In this document: one piece after another, positions 26,255-37,846 of the stretch | Position numbering within the stretch: the first letter of the stretch is position 1 | How the letters are laid out: each line of letters opens with the position of its first letter | NCBI GenBank assembly: GCA_963575745.1 | Contig: CAUYUJ010008158.1 | Span: forward strand, 22,501 to 86,500 | Length of the DNA: 64,000 bases | From: Prorocentrum cordatum | Lineage: Eukaryota > Sar > Dinophyceae > Prorocentrales > Prorocentraceae | Reading direction: 5' to 3' | The notes under the pieces: model-generated | Seen by the model: only the letters and a program-made list of their open reading frames with translations | Told to the model about the DNA's origin: nothing | Database searches by the model: none | Translations under genes and position numbers: made by a program

Positions 26255-26437
26255 GAAACCCAGGACTCGCTAGGGACTGGTTTCCTCCCGAAACGACGAA
26301 AACCCTTCCAAAACCCTCCCGGAACCTTCCGAAAACCCTCCCAGAACCATTCCCGGAGGGTTTTTGGAGGGTTTCGGGAAGGTTTCGGCTGTTTGGAAGG
26401 GAAACCAGTCCCTGGCGAACCCTGGACTGGCCAACCC
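26255..26437. repeat. 180-bp fold-back element
   Basis: The whole stretch folds on itself: the left arm begins GGACTCGCTAGGGACTGGTT and the right arm ends AACCAGTCCCTGGCGAACCC. The inner arms contain CCAAAACCCTCCCGG against CCGGAGGGTTTTTGG, meeting near 26345. Confidence 0.8.
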
Positions 26438-27660
26438 TAACATGCTGCGGTGCACACCAGTGATGGATGCGGCGGTGGCGCGGGCGCACCCTGGCGGATG
26501 CCCGCCGCCGCGGCCACCGTTACCGTAACTCCGAGTTTCTAAAAACAGCGTGGGGGGGGGGCGTCACCCCCGCCGACAGCCCCACATCGACCCTCGTCGC
26601 GGGCAGCTGCCGCGCGCCAAAGGCATTCCGACCCCCGTCGCGGCGCGACGACGAGGCGAGGTTGACCCCCGTCGGGGGTGTCCCCCCCACGCTTATGAAG
26701 AAACCCGGAGTACCTTCCCGCCTGAACTCCCCCTCCCCCTGGGCAACGACCGTTAACCAGAAAAGGACAACAAACCAGTCACCCGCGAGGAAGAGGAAAA
26801 GGCGGGCTCCAGGGCAGGCCCCGGGGACTGTTCTTGAGCAAGCTGCGAGGCGCGAGCACCTGGAGCGTAAGTGGGCGGCGGCCGGGGCCGCCGACAGGCA
26901 AGACAGAGCCTCCCCGAAGGCGATGCCGAATTGCTGGAGGACAGGGTGCAAGACAGGCGCCAGGCCTCCCAGCAAAGGGCCTACGAAATCTATGCGGGTG
27001 AGGGCCGAGGCGAGAAGCATCACGCAAGTATCGAGCTCGGCCCTGTCTGCATGTCAATACGCAAAGGATCAAACATAAAACCTGGGTAACTTGGGGAACC
27101 ACGGGGACCAGGAGTGTTCGGGGCGAGCTCCGAAGGGAGACTCCAGCACGATGCAGGAGCGCCCCTATCAAGGAAGGAATTGCGGCCACTGGCCGAGCAA
27201 CATGTCGAAGTATGGGAGGGGCAAGAGGCAGGACGACGAGAAAGAGCGATGGGGAGAAGGGAAAACGTCCTGGCGAGCCCGCGTGGGACTGGGGCTCCTC
27301 CTCCCCCATGCCGGCGTGCGGCCTGCCCAGGGGAAGAGGAGGGTCCATCCGGGGGAGGGAAGGGGCAGAAGAGGGGGTTCATCCAGGGGGAGGACGGGCC
27401 AGGAGAGGCCGCGGCCAGCGCGGCGAGAGCGGACGACCTGGGCACGATCGAGACAGGGGCGGAGACGTAATGGGTGCGACGGTCGGCAGCAGTTCCTCCC
27501 TATTTTTAACTCGGGCCTGTCCCTCTACAGGAGGAATGTTCAAGAATAGTCCAGAAATAATAGGTGGACGATATTTTTGGAGTATTATTCGATTACGTTT
27601 TTATTTTCCATCCAACATCCACCTGTTGGAGGACATGCCCAACCGTAGCCTATTATGAAC
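26438..27660. other. GC-rich DNA; possible but unproven coding at 26870-27080
   Basis: A frame around 26900-27000 reads a helical peptide (DAELLEDRVQDRRQASQQRA) and is not simple repeat, but has no recognisable domain, start or splice context. The rest shows Gly/Arg-rich frames typical of GC-rich noncoding DNA. Not annotated as a gene. Confidence 0.3.
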
Positions 27661-27990
27661 AGGATTCGCTGTCGGCGTCGGCGTGGACGGTGTCCATTTG
27701 AGGCAGAAGGCCGTTTGCCCAGCAGCGGCCGCTGTCGGTTTGGGTCTAGGCCTCCTAATTTGACGGGGTCCGAGCAGATGGGGTCGGAGGATTGCGCCGC
27801 ATCGCCGATGCATCGCCGATGCGGCTCGATTTGGAGCCCGATATTCTCCACGTGGATGTCGCCGAGGCATCGCTGACGTCGCCGATGCATCGCCGATGCA
27901 TCGGCGATGCAGTGGCAATACGGCGCGATTCTTCGACCCCATCTATTTGTACCGCATTTGGGAGACCTCTGTGTTGTGTCTGACATCGCA
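27661..27990. repeat. dispersed repeat with GATGCATCGCCGATG hairpins
   Basis: Contains repeated GCATCGCCGATGC words; about 27883-27910 forms a palindrome (GCATCGCCGATGCATCGGCG). The preceding word order (GTCGG..., GCGGCCGCYGTCGGTTT) recurs near 31870-31965, and GGGGTCGGAGGAT-GCGCCGC recurs near 53289. Confidence 0.65.
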
Positions 27991-28098
27991 CCCGTTTTTC
28001 CCATGCACACTTCGGGTGCCCCAAAGACCACAGAGGAGGGGGCGGCAGGGAGAGCACAGGCATGGCAGGGGCGGGGGAGAAGTAAGGAGGGAGATATA

Positions 28099-28235
28099 GG
28101 GACACACACACACACACACCAACACCACCAACACCAACACCAACCCACACCAACCCACACACACACGTACACACACACGTACACACACACACGTATGTAT
28201 GTATGTACGTATGTACGTATGCACACATTTTGATA
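28099..28235. repeat. (CA)n / CACCAA microsatellite
   Basis: ACACAC and ACCAAC runs followed by GTATGTACGTATG words. Confidence 0.95.
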
Positions 28236-28499
28236 TATACACATACGCGTATGACAATATGGGGAATCCTGGGACTTGTATATATTGATTCGTGCGTCCC
28301 TGGGCCCCTTCAAACAAGCGCGGCACCGGAGCGGCACGCGCACGCCGTGGGTGCCGCCTCGCTGCCTCCTGCCGCGCTGCAGCCGGCCGCGCGGGGGCGA
28401 GCACGGAGCCGCCGAAATCCGCAGATGGCGGCGGCGCCTCGAGGCGTGCAGTCAGCACGCATACAGTCAAAACTCAGAGTGCGGTCGCACGGATGTCCT

Positions 28500-28672
28500 T
28501 AGGGTAACTAGTCTTGCGTCCTTGCCTCTGCGGCCCGTCCTTCGCGGTTTTCACTGACCAGCCCTTCAGGGGGTTGGGGGGTTGGCAGTCCGCCGCCCAA
28601 CAAGTGTCAACTTCGGCGTCCAAGGCCCCTGCGTCCTTACCGCCCGTCCTTACTATAGATTTCCATTGTAGT
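28500..28672 (+). repeat. dispersed repeat with GCGTCCTT words, copy 2
   Basis: See 22571-22720. This copy has an extra GGGGGTTGGGGGGTTGG stretch. Confidence 0.6.
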
Positions 28673-29184
28673 AAGGATGAGCGACTTCCAGGGTTGCCCT
28701 TTGAATATTTTGCATTGTCTGGTGCCGTCCGAGCAGCACCGCCTTCCTCGCCGCGACTGCCATTTCCCAATCGTGTGCTGTGAAGCTGACACTGGCGCGT
28801 GCCAATGCCGTCGGCGCCATCAGCAGAAAGCCCACGGTTGGTTAGCTGCCAGGTGTGTCGGATGCCTGGGGGGGAAGCTAGAATTACCTTTGCATTCTTC
28901 TCCTTCGGCACATTACCCTTTCGCTGGCCGCGCCCCGCTCGAAACGTGCCAGCATGGCCTTGCAAGTTCCAAGGCCCTTGCATCCTTCTATCGTGCATCC
29001 TTCTGACGCGCGCTGCCTGCACTCCACCTCGCGGGCCCCGCGAAGCAGGCCCAGCCAGACGCAGTCGCTCGAGTCCCCAGGTGTGTGCGCGAGCTTTCCA
29101 GCAGACGAGGGGGAAGCGAGGAGGAAGGAAAGGAACGAGCAAGGGCACCGAAAGGAACGCAGCGGCGTAGACATGCACTCTTTG
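28673..29184. other. noncoding, no gene recognised
   Basis: Frames up to about 120 codons on both strands, none with family resemblance. Confidence 0.4.
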
Positions 29185-29320
29185 GGAGCTCCGCGCGGGT
29201 CATTCGGGGCGGCGCCGGGCCCCTCGGGCGGCGCCTCCAGCGCCAACCCTGGCGCGCTCCGCGCGCCGGGGAGCGAGGGTGGTCCAGCGCAGAGCCGAGA
29301 AGTCCGCGCGGAGCCCCGCG
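29185..29320. repeat. fold-back element FB1 copy D
   Basis: Arms GGAGCTCCGCGCGGGTCATT and AAGTCCGCGCGGAGCCCCG. The centre has GGCGCGCTCCGCGCGCC. Confidence 0.7.
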
Positions 29321-29368
29321 AGTGCAGGCTCGTGCAGTTTGTCTGCTCCCCCCCGCATGGTTCCGTCG

Positions 29369-29595
29369 GGCATGCCCCTCTGCAGGGGGAAGATTGAAAC
29401 AGAGCTTTTTAAGATAGTCCGGGTTTTTTTGGGGGGGGGCTGGGCCTACGTTTGACCATGTGTGGGCATCATTGGACTGTTCCTTACGTTCTCCCCAGAG
29501 CCCCAGAATCCGCCCCCGGGGGGACATGCCCCACAGGGGGAAGATTTAAACATAGTTTTAAGACAGTCAGGGGGCTTTTTTTGGGGGGGGGCTAT
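29369..29595 (+). repeat. two direct copies of a roughly 70-bp sequence
   Basis: CATGCCCC-AGGGGGAAGATT-AAACA-AG then a long T and G run occurs at about 29369-29441 and again at 29524-29594. Confidence 0.75.
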
Positions 29596-29605
29596 TCTTG
29601 AATCG

Positions 29606-30340
29606 GAGGTTGGGGGGTGAGATCGAAGTGGAACGGAGAGCCCCCCTACCGGGAAATCGATTTCGGTTTCGTGTTCGTGCGTGCCGTGCGGGCGAGGCGA
29701 AGCTGCGTGGGCGGGCGAGAGGAAAGTCTCCTGTGGCTGAGGCGCGGCCGGACCAAATGATTCTCCGCCGGGCGGCCGGTGGCGCGCGGTGTCCCGCCGG
29801 TGTCCCGCCGGTGTCCCGTCGGTGTCCCGTCGGTGTCCCGATGATGATGTGGATAATTATGATGATGATGATGATGGTGATGATGGTGATGATGATGATG
29901 GTGATGATGATGATGATGTTGATGATGGCGATGATGATGATGCTGATGATGGTGATGTTGTTGATGATGATGATGACGTTGATTGTGAGATCGATTGTGA
30001 TATCGATAGTGAGACCGAATGTGAGATCGATTGTGAGATCGATAGTGAGATCGATTGTGAGATCGATAGTCAGATCGATTGTGAGATGATGATGGTGATG
30101 ATGGTGATGATGGTGATGATGATGGTGGTGATGATGGTGAAGACGTTGATGATGTTGATGATGATGGTGTCCCGATGACGATGATGTTGAGGATGATGTT
30201 GATGATGGTGATGATGATGTTGATGATGGTGTCCCGATGATTACAGTCCGACAGTGAGACCGAATGTGAGATCGATTGTGCGATGCTGATGGTGATGATG
30301 GCCATGATGGTGATGATGATTGTGATGATGATGACGACGT

Positions 30341-30407
<67 letters not shown>

Positions 30408-30414
30408 CATGATC

Positions 30415-30467
<53 letters not shown>

Positions 30468-30715
30468 AGTGAGATCGATAGTGAGACCGAATGTGATATC
30501 GATTGTGAGATCGATTGTGAGATCGATTGTGAAATCGATAGTCAGATCAATTGTGAGATAGATCGAGTGAGATCGATTGTGAGATCGATCGAGGGAGATC
30601 GATCGAGCGAGACCGGTACTGAGATCGATAGTGAGATCGATAGTGAGACCGATCGAATGAGACGTTGGTTCCTCCCCCCCGAACCTCCTTATCACCCGAA
30701 GGGTGGTCGTATAGT
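29606..30715 (-). repeat. composite 12-bp-satellite repeat, long reverse copy
   Basis: Reverse complement of the 21236-21735 repeat: tail first (GAGGTTGGGGGGTGAGATCG), then GGTGTCCCG units (29790-29840), (GAT)n blocks (29840-29975, 30320-30465), GAGATCGATAGT 12-mers (29990-30090, 30470-30655), and the head (GAGACGTTGGTTCCTCC, CACCCGAAGGGTGGTCG) at about 30658-30712. Confidence 0.8.
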
Positions 30716-31610
30716 TATGTATGAGCAACTTTGGACTGTTCTTTATGGTCTTCCCAAACTCCGCCTCTGGGGGGGCATGCCCGACCTCACCCTCGGGGAG
30801 GCCGGGCCAGCACGCCCCGCCCCGGCCAGGACAAGAGGCCCTCCGCCAAGGCGCACCCGCCGCGCCCGCGCCTCCGCCCGCGCCTCTCGCCCGCCGCTCG
30901 GGCTGCCGTGGCCAGGCCCGGTGAGCACCGCCGATTGCAACGGGTGCGGCTACGCTCTGAGGCGGAAAAGAGGGGGGTGATGACTAGGGGGGGGCTGGAT
31001 ATCATGGCGAGGGCCATGATATTTCCCCGGATTTCATGGCGCCTCTTCTTGTTTCATTACGTCCCTGGCCCCCCCGCTGGGCCGCGCACATGCCGCCAGT
31101 CATGATTTGCACCCCCCCCCCCTCTTGGACATCCCCCTCTGGCCAGCTGCCGTGGCCAGGCTCGGTGAGCACCGGCGACTGCAACGGGTGCTTACGCCGG
31201 GGTGTGGTTTGCGATCGGCGCCGTGGTGGCGTGGAGGGCACGGCTCTGTCCTCGTCGCGCCGCCTCGGGGCGCGGCGGGGAGCTCCATCGAGGCACCCGC
31301 CCGCCCCCCGTGGTGCCCCCCAGGGCGCCGATTGCAAGCCACACCCTTTGCAAACCGCGCCCTTTGGAGTCGCCGATCGGTGAGCAGCCAGGGGGGGCCC
31401 TCGCTCTTCCGTAGGGGGAACAACCAGCGACAGACACCCAAGAACTCGGAGGTCCGAGGCGGCGCGGGCAGCGAGCCCGATCCGAGATGAGCAGGGACGG
31501 CTGTCGGGCATCGTATCCATTCTTTCCGTACCGACCTCGATCGCCCTGATGTGTCGGAGGAGGCTTGGACCAGGAAGAGAGAAACACACAGTGACAGAAA
31601 CAAACAGCTC
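30716..31610. other. GC-rich DNA with dispersed repeats, no gene
   Basis: Includes the 186-bp insertion-like sequence at 30975-31150 and GGTGAGCACCG-CGA-TGCAACGGGTGC words duplicated at about 30921 and 31164. No coding region recognised. Confidence 0.45.
30975..31150 (+). repeat. relative of the 186-bp insertion at 49389-49574
   Basis: Same order: GGATATCATGGCG-GGGCCATG, TTTCATTACGTCCCTGG, GCCGCGCACATGCCGCC, TCATGATTTGCACCC, CTCTTGGACA. Confidence 0.8.
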
Positions 31611-31740
31611 AGAGGTCCGCGTGGATTGCTCGGATCGGCGCTTGGGTTCCCTAGCGCCGCCTCCGGCACCGCCCCTGGCGCGCTCTGCGCGCAAGGGAGG
31701 GGGCTCCAGTGCGGATCGGAGCAATCCGCGCGGACCTCTG
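31611..31740. repeat. fold-back element FB1 copy E (best preserved)
   Basis: The arms are complementary over about 35 bp: left AGAGGTCCGCGTGGATTGCT, right AGCAATCCGCGCGGACCTCT. Total 130 bp. Confidence 0.85.
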
Positions 31741-32240
31741 ATGTTTTTGGTTTCTCTTATGTTTTGTTTCCATCTTCCTGCTCCAGGCCAAGCCTCCTCC
31801 CACACATCGGGGCGATCGAAGTCGGTACGGAAAGAATGGATACGATGCCCCAAAGCAGTTCCTGTTCATTTTGAATCGGTCTCGCTGTCCGCGCTGCCGC
31901 GGACGTTGTCCACTAAAGACAAAGAAGCCGTCCCACCCAACCGCGGCCGCCGTCGGTTTTGGACTACATTTGCTGTTGGGCATCGTGCCTCTTCGCTTCG
32001 TACCGTACCCATTGTGGGCGTCCAAATCTTCCATGGGGCCGGAGGGAGGGTCGGAGTGTCGCGCCGCCTGGCCTGATGCATCGGCAGTGGCGCGCCATGC
32101 GTCGAGGAGAAAGAAAGACATACAAATCATCGGCGGCGGGCATTGGGGGGAAGTCAGGGGGGCTGGCACTGTCAGAAGGATCGGAAGGAGTCGTTACCTT
32201 CGCTCTCTCCGCCTTCCTTTGGAGCTTATAGATATATAAG
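31741..32240. other. noncoding with a dispersed-repeat segment
   Basis: About 31870-31965 matches the word order of 27661-27760. No gene recognised. Confidence 0.45.
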
Positions 32241-33907
32241 TATATGTATATGGATGCGCCGCTGCACGCGCTTGGCTCGATAGCATTGGGGGGATAGGAC
32301 GCAGCTGGGGTCCTAACGGATTACTGGGTGCGAGCGCCTGTCACATCACTATATCCACGGTCACACTTACTTAGCAGGTCTCCGCAGCTATGTCGGACGA
32401 TCTCGTGCAGAGCCCATCCACCTTCAATTCTCATGTTGATCTCCAGGGTTGAGATATCGAAGCAAGGGAAACGTTCATTCGTCAGGGAATATCGATTACC
32501 TGGCGAAAGGCAGGTCATCAATCGAACGTGCGATGGATAGGAAACTTGCTTCCATTTGTAATATGGATCACCACAAGAGCAGTACCGAATAACCAGAACA
32601 ACTGCGTGCGAACATGTAATGTTTTGAGGCGTCGTTGGGCAATCTCCTCAGGATGGCCTTCAAATGAGGGCGTGCAATCCTATGATTTGGCTTTATTTCC
32701 CCGAAACAAATCAAGGGTTCGTGGATGCTTCCAGTGGAAAGGGGGGGGGGCCTCGGCAATCGGAGCAATGATGTGAATTATCCAACATCTCCCGATCAAT
32801 GCCGCGGTACCCAAAACAAACATCGGGCCAGACCATAATTGGTAATCGCTAATGCGGAAGGTGGCGCCTTGTCGCCAGCAGCCTGCATGACCCATCGTGG
32901 GCCTTGTGCTATTGCATACGGGACGGAAATCCCAGTGGCGGATGATGTTGGGATCAATGATGCTGTCTCCGGGGTCGCCGAAGTTGATTCCGATGATCTC
33001 GAGGCTGGGCTAGCGTGTCACGGTACCCATGGCGCCGCTTTCGTCGGTTCTGCCAGACGAGGCCAGGATGATACGCATAAAGTCCCAGTGCCATCTGAGG
33101 CGCCCGAGTTGTTGGCTACGTCCGCGAGCCGCGACAAGACGCGACGCCCGACGCAGTCGACAGCGTCATGCCGAATGCTCTGAAGCCTGAGTGAGACTTT
33201 CAAAGCGCAGGCGCGGGAAAACACGATTCAGGATCGCGGTCGTACCATTAGAGATGGACGCGGGATGTAGAACAGAGCGCGACGACCCCGTCGGGGCGGA
33301 AGGAATTGTTCTGTCGTGGTACGGACGCCTCGACCCGAGGTTGTCGCGGTGGACGATGAGGAATCATCCCCGGCGGATTTCGCAGGCAGGGCGCGGGTCA
33401 CGGTGGCGTTGTCGCTGGTTCCGTGCCACCTGACAGTGACTTCCCACGCGGGGCGCGGGGCGCGGTGGTTTTGCTGTCGGTCCCGCGCCGTCATGGTCGG
33501 CGCCGCTCACAGTTGGCAAATCGAGTAACGAAGGATATCCACATGGCGAGAGGGCAGACTTGACGGGACCCCCATAGACGATAAAGACGCATGACCCGGA
33601 AGCGTCGCGTACCACAGTACAGACATCCGGAGAAGAGAGATGGTCTAGGATTGGTAGATGTTCCTCGGTGCGGGGATGGGCCAGGAGGATGGCGCCCGTT
33701 GCCGGGCCCCGTGCGTCTGCCGCGAGTCGGATGGCTCCCGGAGCAGGATGTTGGAACCCCTCTGTCAGTTGCTCTGACTACGCGGAACGCCGCTGCCCTG
33801 GATAATCCGAAAATTGCAGCTGCCTGGCGCGGAAAGGATGCGCGTGGACCTGCGGGCGGTGCGACGTTGATCCCCTGCTCGTCGACTGCGTCGAGCAATC
33901 GGGGCAC
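32241..33907. other. AT-richer, less repetitive stretch without a recognisable gene
   Basis: The composition is more balanced than the surroundings and low-complexity runs are absent. A minus-strand frame near 32700-33000 and a plus-strand frame at 32839-33183 are open, but neither resembles a family. It may hold a decayed gene or transposon. Confidence 0.35.
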
Positions 33908-34030
33908 GTGCACTCCGTGAGACAAGTCGTGCGGGGAGCTGCTCAACGACAGGAGGCAGCCATCGCCTTGGCTCAGATGCAAGAGCGACTTGAAGGCCAG
34001 ATCCGTCAGATGAAATCTACACAGTGCCAG
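33908..34030 (+). CDS. possible exon of unknown gene, helical peptide
   Basis: Reads HSVRQVVRGAAQRQEAAIAL then AQMQERLEGQIRQMKSTQCQ, a strongly amphipathic helix, ending at CAG|GTAAGG (34030), a good GT donor. No acceptor or neighbouring exon was identified and no family recognised. Confidence 0.2.
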
Positions 34031-34309
34031 GTAAGGGCCGCGGCGAAGGCTGCCCAAAGTCGAGCGAAGGTCGCAGATGCTCGCGCGGTGGAAGTTCGTT
34101 GGGGCGCAGAGCGCCGTCGGATGGGGCGCAAAGAAAGATGCGCGGGCATGCGCAATAAAGGAACGGAGGGCATGCACCGCGAAGCAGAAGTGGCCGAGGC
34201 GCGGGGGGCGCATGGGGTGAAATCCGGGATTGGGCATGGCAGTCAGAAGCGAACGGGGCGAACTCCTCGCGCCAGTTGGGTCGAGAAGAGGGGCGGGGGA
34301 AGAAAATGG

Positions 34310-34495
34310 GAGAGATAGAGAGGGACAGAGAGAGAGAGAGGGAGGGAGAGGAAACACATAAAGGAAGAGAGAGAGAGGGAGAGAGAGAGAGAGAGAGAGG
34401 GAGAGAGACAGAGATAGAACCTAAATGTACTCGATATATGTACATGTATATAAAGAGAGGCAGAGAGCAAACGAGAGAGAGAGAGATAACAACAA
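34310..34495. repeat. (GA)n microsatellite
   Basis: GAGAGA/GGGAGA runs with a short TATATA insertion. Confidence 0.95.
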
Positions 34496-34663
34496 TGACT
34501 GGACAGCTCGCCCCTTGGCCCCCCGCCAGCCCCAAGCCAAGGGGCGAGCATATATACGGGCGCAGCACCGCGCTGGATGCGTAGCCGTCGGCTGGGCCAA
34601 CCAAGCGAATGACGCATCGCGTGGCGGCTGGATGCCCGCGCCGAGCACAGCTCTTCTCGGCTC

Positions 34664-34772
34664 CTCCCTCCTCCTCCTCCTCCTCCTCCTCCTCTTCCTC
34701 CTCCTCCTCCTCCTCCTCTTCCTCCTCCTCCTCCTCCTCCTCCTCCTCCTCCTCCTCCTCCTCCTCCCTTCT
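34664..34772. repeat. (TCC)n microsatellite
   Basis: CTCCTCCTC run with CTTCC interruptions. Confidence 0.95.
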
Positions 34773-34969
34773 GCTGCCTCCTCATCCCGTCCGCGTGCTC
34801 CGCCTTCTTCCTCCTCGTCGTCCTCTCGGCTTTTTGCGTACAGGCATGATGCCCAAGATGTGGCAGGAAGTGCGATGCGTTCCCTAGCGGAAAAGCGAGC
34901 TTGAGCGCGCGTGCGGCTGCGGGCAGGCTGCGGCTGCGCGCGTGCCCTCTTGCGCAACTGGCCCCGAAA

Positions 34970-37122
34970 TATCATCACCGTCCCTGGCGGAAAATCGCCA
35001 CTGCCACCCGCGATATCCTCACCCGCTGGCTTAAGACTGCCACCGAAATATCCTCACCCGCTGGCTTAAAACTGCCACCCAAATATCCTCACCCGCTGGC
35101 TTAAAACTGCCACCCAAATATTATCCTCACCCGCTGGCTTAAAACTGCCACCCGAGATATCCTCACCCGCTGGCTTAAAACTGCCACCGAAATATCCTCA
35201 CCCGCTGGCTTAAAACTGCCACCGAAATATCCTCACCCGCTGGCTTAAAACTGCCACCGAAATATCCTCACCCGCTGGCTTAAAACTGCCACCCAAATAT
35301 CCTCACCCGCTGGCTTAAAACTGCCACCCGAGCCTCTCACCCGCTGGCTTAAACTGCCACCCGAGATATCCTCACCCGCTGGCTTAAGACTGCCACCGAA
35401 ATATCCTCACCCGCTGGCTTAAAACTGCCACCCAAATCATCACCCGCTGGCTTAAAACTGCCACCCAAATATCCTCACCCGCTGGCTTAAAACTGCCACC
35501 CAAATTTCTCACCCGCTGGCTTAAAACTGCCACCCGAGATATCCTCACCCGCTGGCTTAAGACTGCCACCGAAATATCCTCACCCGCTGGCTTAAAACTG
35601 CCACCCAAATATCCTCACCCGCTGGCTTAAAACTGCCACCCAAATATTCTCACCCGCTGGCTTAAAACTGCCACCCGAGATATCCTCACCCGCTGGCTTA
35701 AGACTGCCACCCGAAATATCCTCACCCGCTGGCTTAAAACTGCCACCCAAATATCCTCACCCGCTGGCTTAAAACTGCCACCCAAATATTCTCACCCGCT
35801 GGCTTAAAACTGCCACCCGAGATATCCTCACCCGCTGGCTTAAGACTGCCACCGAAATATCCTCACCCGCTGGCTTAAAACTGCCACCGAAATATCCTCA
35901 CCCGCTGGCTTAAAACTGCCACCCAAATATTCTCACCCGCTGGCTTAAAACTGCCACCCGAGATATCCTCACCCGCTGGCTTAAGACTGCCACCGAAATA
36001 TCCTCACCCGCTGGCTTAAAACTGCCACCCAAATATCCTCACCCGCTGGCTTAAAACTGCCACCCAATTTTTCTCACCCGCTGGCTTAAAACTGCCACCC
36101 GAGATATCCTCACCCGCTGGCTTAAGACTGCCACCGAAATATCCTCACCCGCTGGCTTAAAACTGCCACCCAAATATCCTCACCCGCTGGCTTAAAACTG
36201 CCACACAAATATTCTCACCCGCTGGCTTAAAACTGCCACCCGAGATATCCTCACCCGCTGGCTTAAGACTGCCACCGAAATATCCTCACCCGCTGGCTTA
36301 AAACTGCCACCGAAATATCCTCACCCGCTGGCTTAAAACTGCCACCCAAAATTTCTCACCCGCTGGCTTAAAACTGCCACCCGAGATATCCTCACCCGCT
36401 GGCTTAAGACTGCCACCGAAATATCCTCACCCGCTGGCTTAAAACTGCCACCGAAATATCCTCACCCGCTGGCTTAAAACTGCCACCCAAATATTCTCAC
36501 CCGCTGGCTTAAAACTGCCACCCGAGATATCCTCACCCGCTGGCTTAAGACTGCCACCGAAATATCCTCACCCGCTGGCTTAAAACTGCCACCCAAATAT
36601 CCTCACCCGCTGGCTTAAAACTGCCACACAAATATTCTCACCCGCTGGCTTAAAACTGCCACCCGAGATATCCTCACCCGCTGGCTTAAGACTGCCACCG
36701 AAATATCCTCACCCGCTGGCTTAAAACTGCCACCGAAATATCCTCACCCGCTGGCTTAAAACTGCCACCCAAAATTTCTCACCCGCTGGCTTAAAACTGC
36801 CACCCGAGATATCCTCACCCGCTGGCTTAAGACTGCCACCGAAATATCCTCACCCGCTGGCTTAAAACTGCCACCCAAATATCCCTCAACTCCGCTGGCT
36901 TAAACAATGCCACCCAAAATATTCTCTACCCGCTGGCTTAAAACTGCCACCCGATATATCCTCACCCCTGGCTTAAGACTGCCACCGAAATATCCCACGC
37001 CGCTGCTTAAAACTGCCACCCACCATATCCTCACCCGCTGGCTTGAAACCTGCCACCCAATTTGCACCCCGCTGGCTTTAAAACTGCCAACATATATATC
37101 CTCAACCGCTGGCTTAAGACTG
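34970..37122 (+). repeat. 35-bp satellite with four-unit higher-order structure
   Basis: About 60 tandem copies of a unit reading CACCCGCTGGCTTAAAACTG then CCACC and a variable AAATATCCT end. Variants (GAGATATCC with TTAAGACTG; GAAATATCC; CAAATATCC; CAAATATTCTC) follow in a fixed order. The CCGAGATATCC variant recurs about every 141 bp (near 35533, 35673, 35816, 35957, 36098, 36238, 36380, 36521, 36662, 36803). The last 230 bp before the gap show many one-base changes. Confidence 0.97.
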
Positions 37123-37222
37123 NNNNNNNNNNNNNNNNNNNNNNNNNNNNNNNNNNNNNNNNNNNNNNNNNNNNNNNNNNNNNNNNNNNNNNNNNNNNNN
37201 NNNNNNNNNNNNNNNNNNNNNN
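37123..37222. other. assembly gap (100 N)
   Basis: Exactly 100 Ns interrupt the satellite array on its right side, so array length and the junction are unresolved. Confidence 1.
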
Positions 37223-37529
37223 GGAGGAGGAGGAGGAGGAGGATGCTGTCAGCGCATATCCAGGCGGGAGGCAGAACTGTCCAGAGGGGCCGTGGGCGGG
37301 AGCAGGGGTGGGCCTAAAAGGTGTTTTGGCGATTTCGTAGGTCGTTTTCGTTTCGATTTCGTTCTGTGTGAAAGGCGGATGCAAGACGAAACGAGGGACA
37401 ACGACAACAAAACGAAAGCGACACACGTCCGGGCGGGGCGGCGTCCGGGGAGGCCGGGGCCGCGGGGGCGTGCGCGGGCAGGGGCGGAGCGTCCTGGCTC
37501 GCCGATGTGTCAGGAGGGGGAGAAGAAGG
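37223..37529. other. noncoding, no feature recognised
   Basis: Starts with a short (GGA)n run after the gap. No gene seen. Confidence 0.4.
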
Positions 37530-37824
37530 TGGCAGCCAATCCTCCGCCTCCTCCTCCTCCTCCTCCTCCGCCTCCTCCTCCTCCGCACCCTCCTCCTCCC
37601 CTCCCCGCCCTCGTTTTCACCTCCTCCTCCTCTCCGCTCCCCTCTCCCTCCTCCTCCTCCTCCTCCCCTCGCTCCTCCTCACAAAACCCTCCTCCTCCTC
37701 CTCCCCTCCTCCTCCCCTCCTCCTCTCCTCCTCCGCCTCCTCCTCCTCCTCCTCCTCCTCCTCATCCCCTTCACACCCATCCTTCTCCTCTTCCTCTTTC
37801 CTCCTCCCCCCCCCCTCTTCCTCC
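37530..37824. repeat. (TCC)n microsatellite bordering the LINE 5' end
   Basis: Interrupted TCC/CCT repeats run directly into the spliced leader. Confidence 0.95.
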
Positions 37825-37846
37825 TCCGTAGCCATTTTGGCTCAAG
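37825..37846 (+). other. dinoflagellate spliced-leader sequence at the LINE 5' end
   Basis: An exact 22-nt match to the dinoflagellate spliced leader (first base T in the D position, then CCGTAGCC through GGCTCAAG). In dinoflagellates this leader is trans-spliced to mRNA 5' ends and is found in the genome when mRNA is reverse-transcribed and reinserted. It lies directly before the LINE body, so the element was copied from a trans-spliced RNA. No leader gene features follow. Confidence 0.93.

Noticed and set aside
34970-37122. CRISPR-like array of 35-bp repeats
   Set aside because: Units are head-to-tail without unique spacers and the genome is eukaryotic; it is a satellite.
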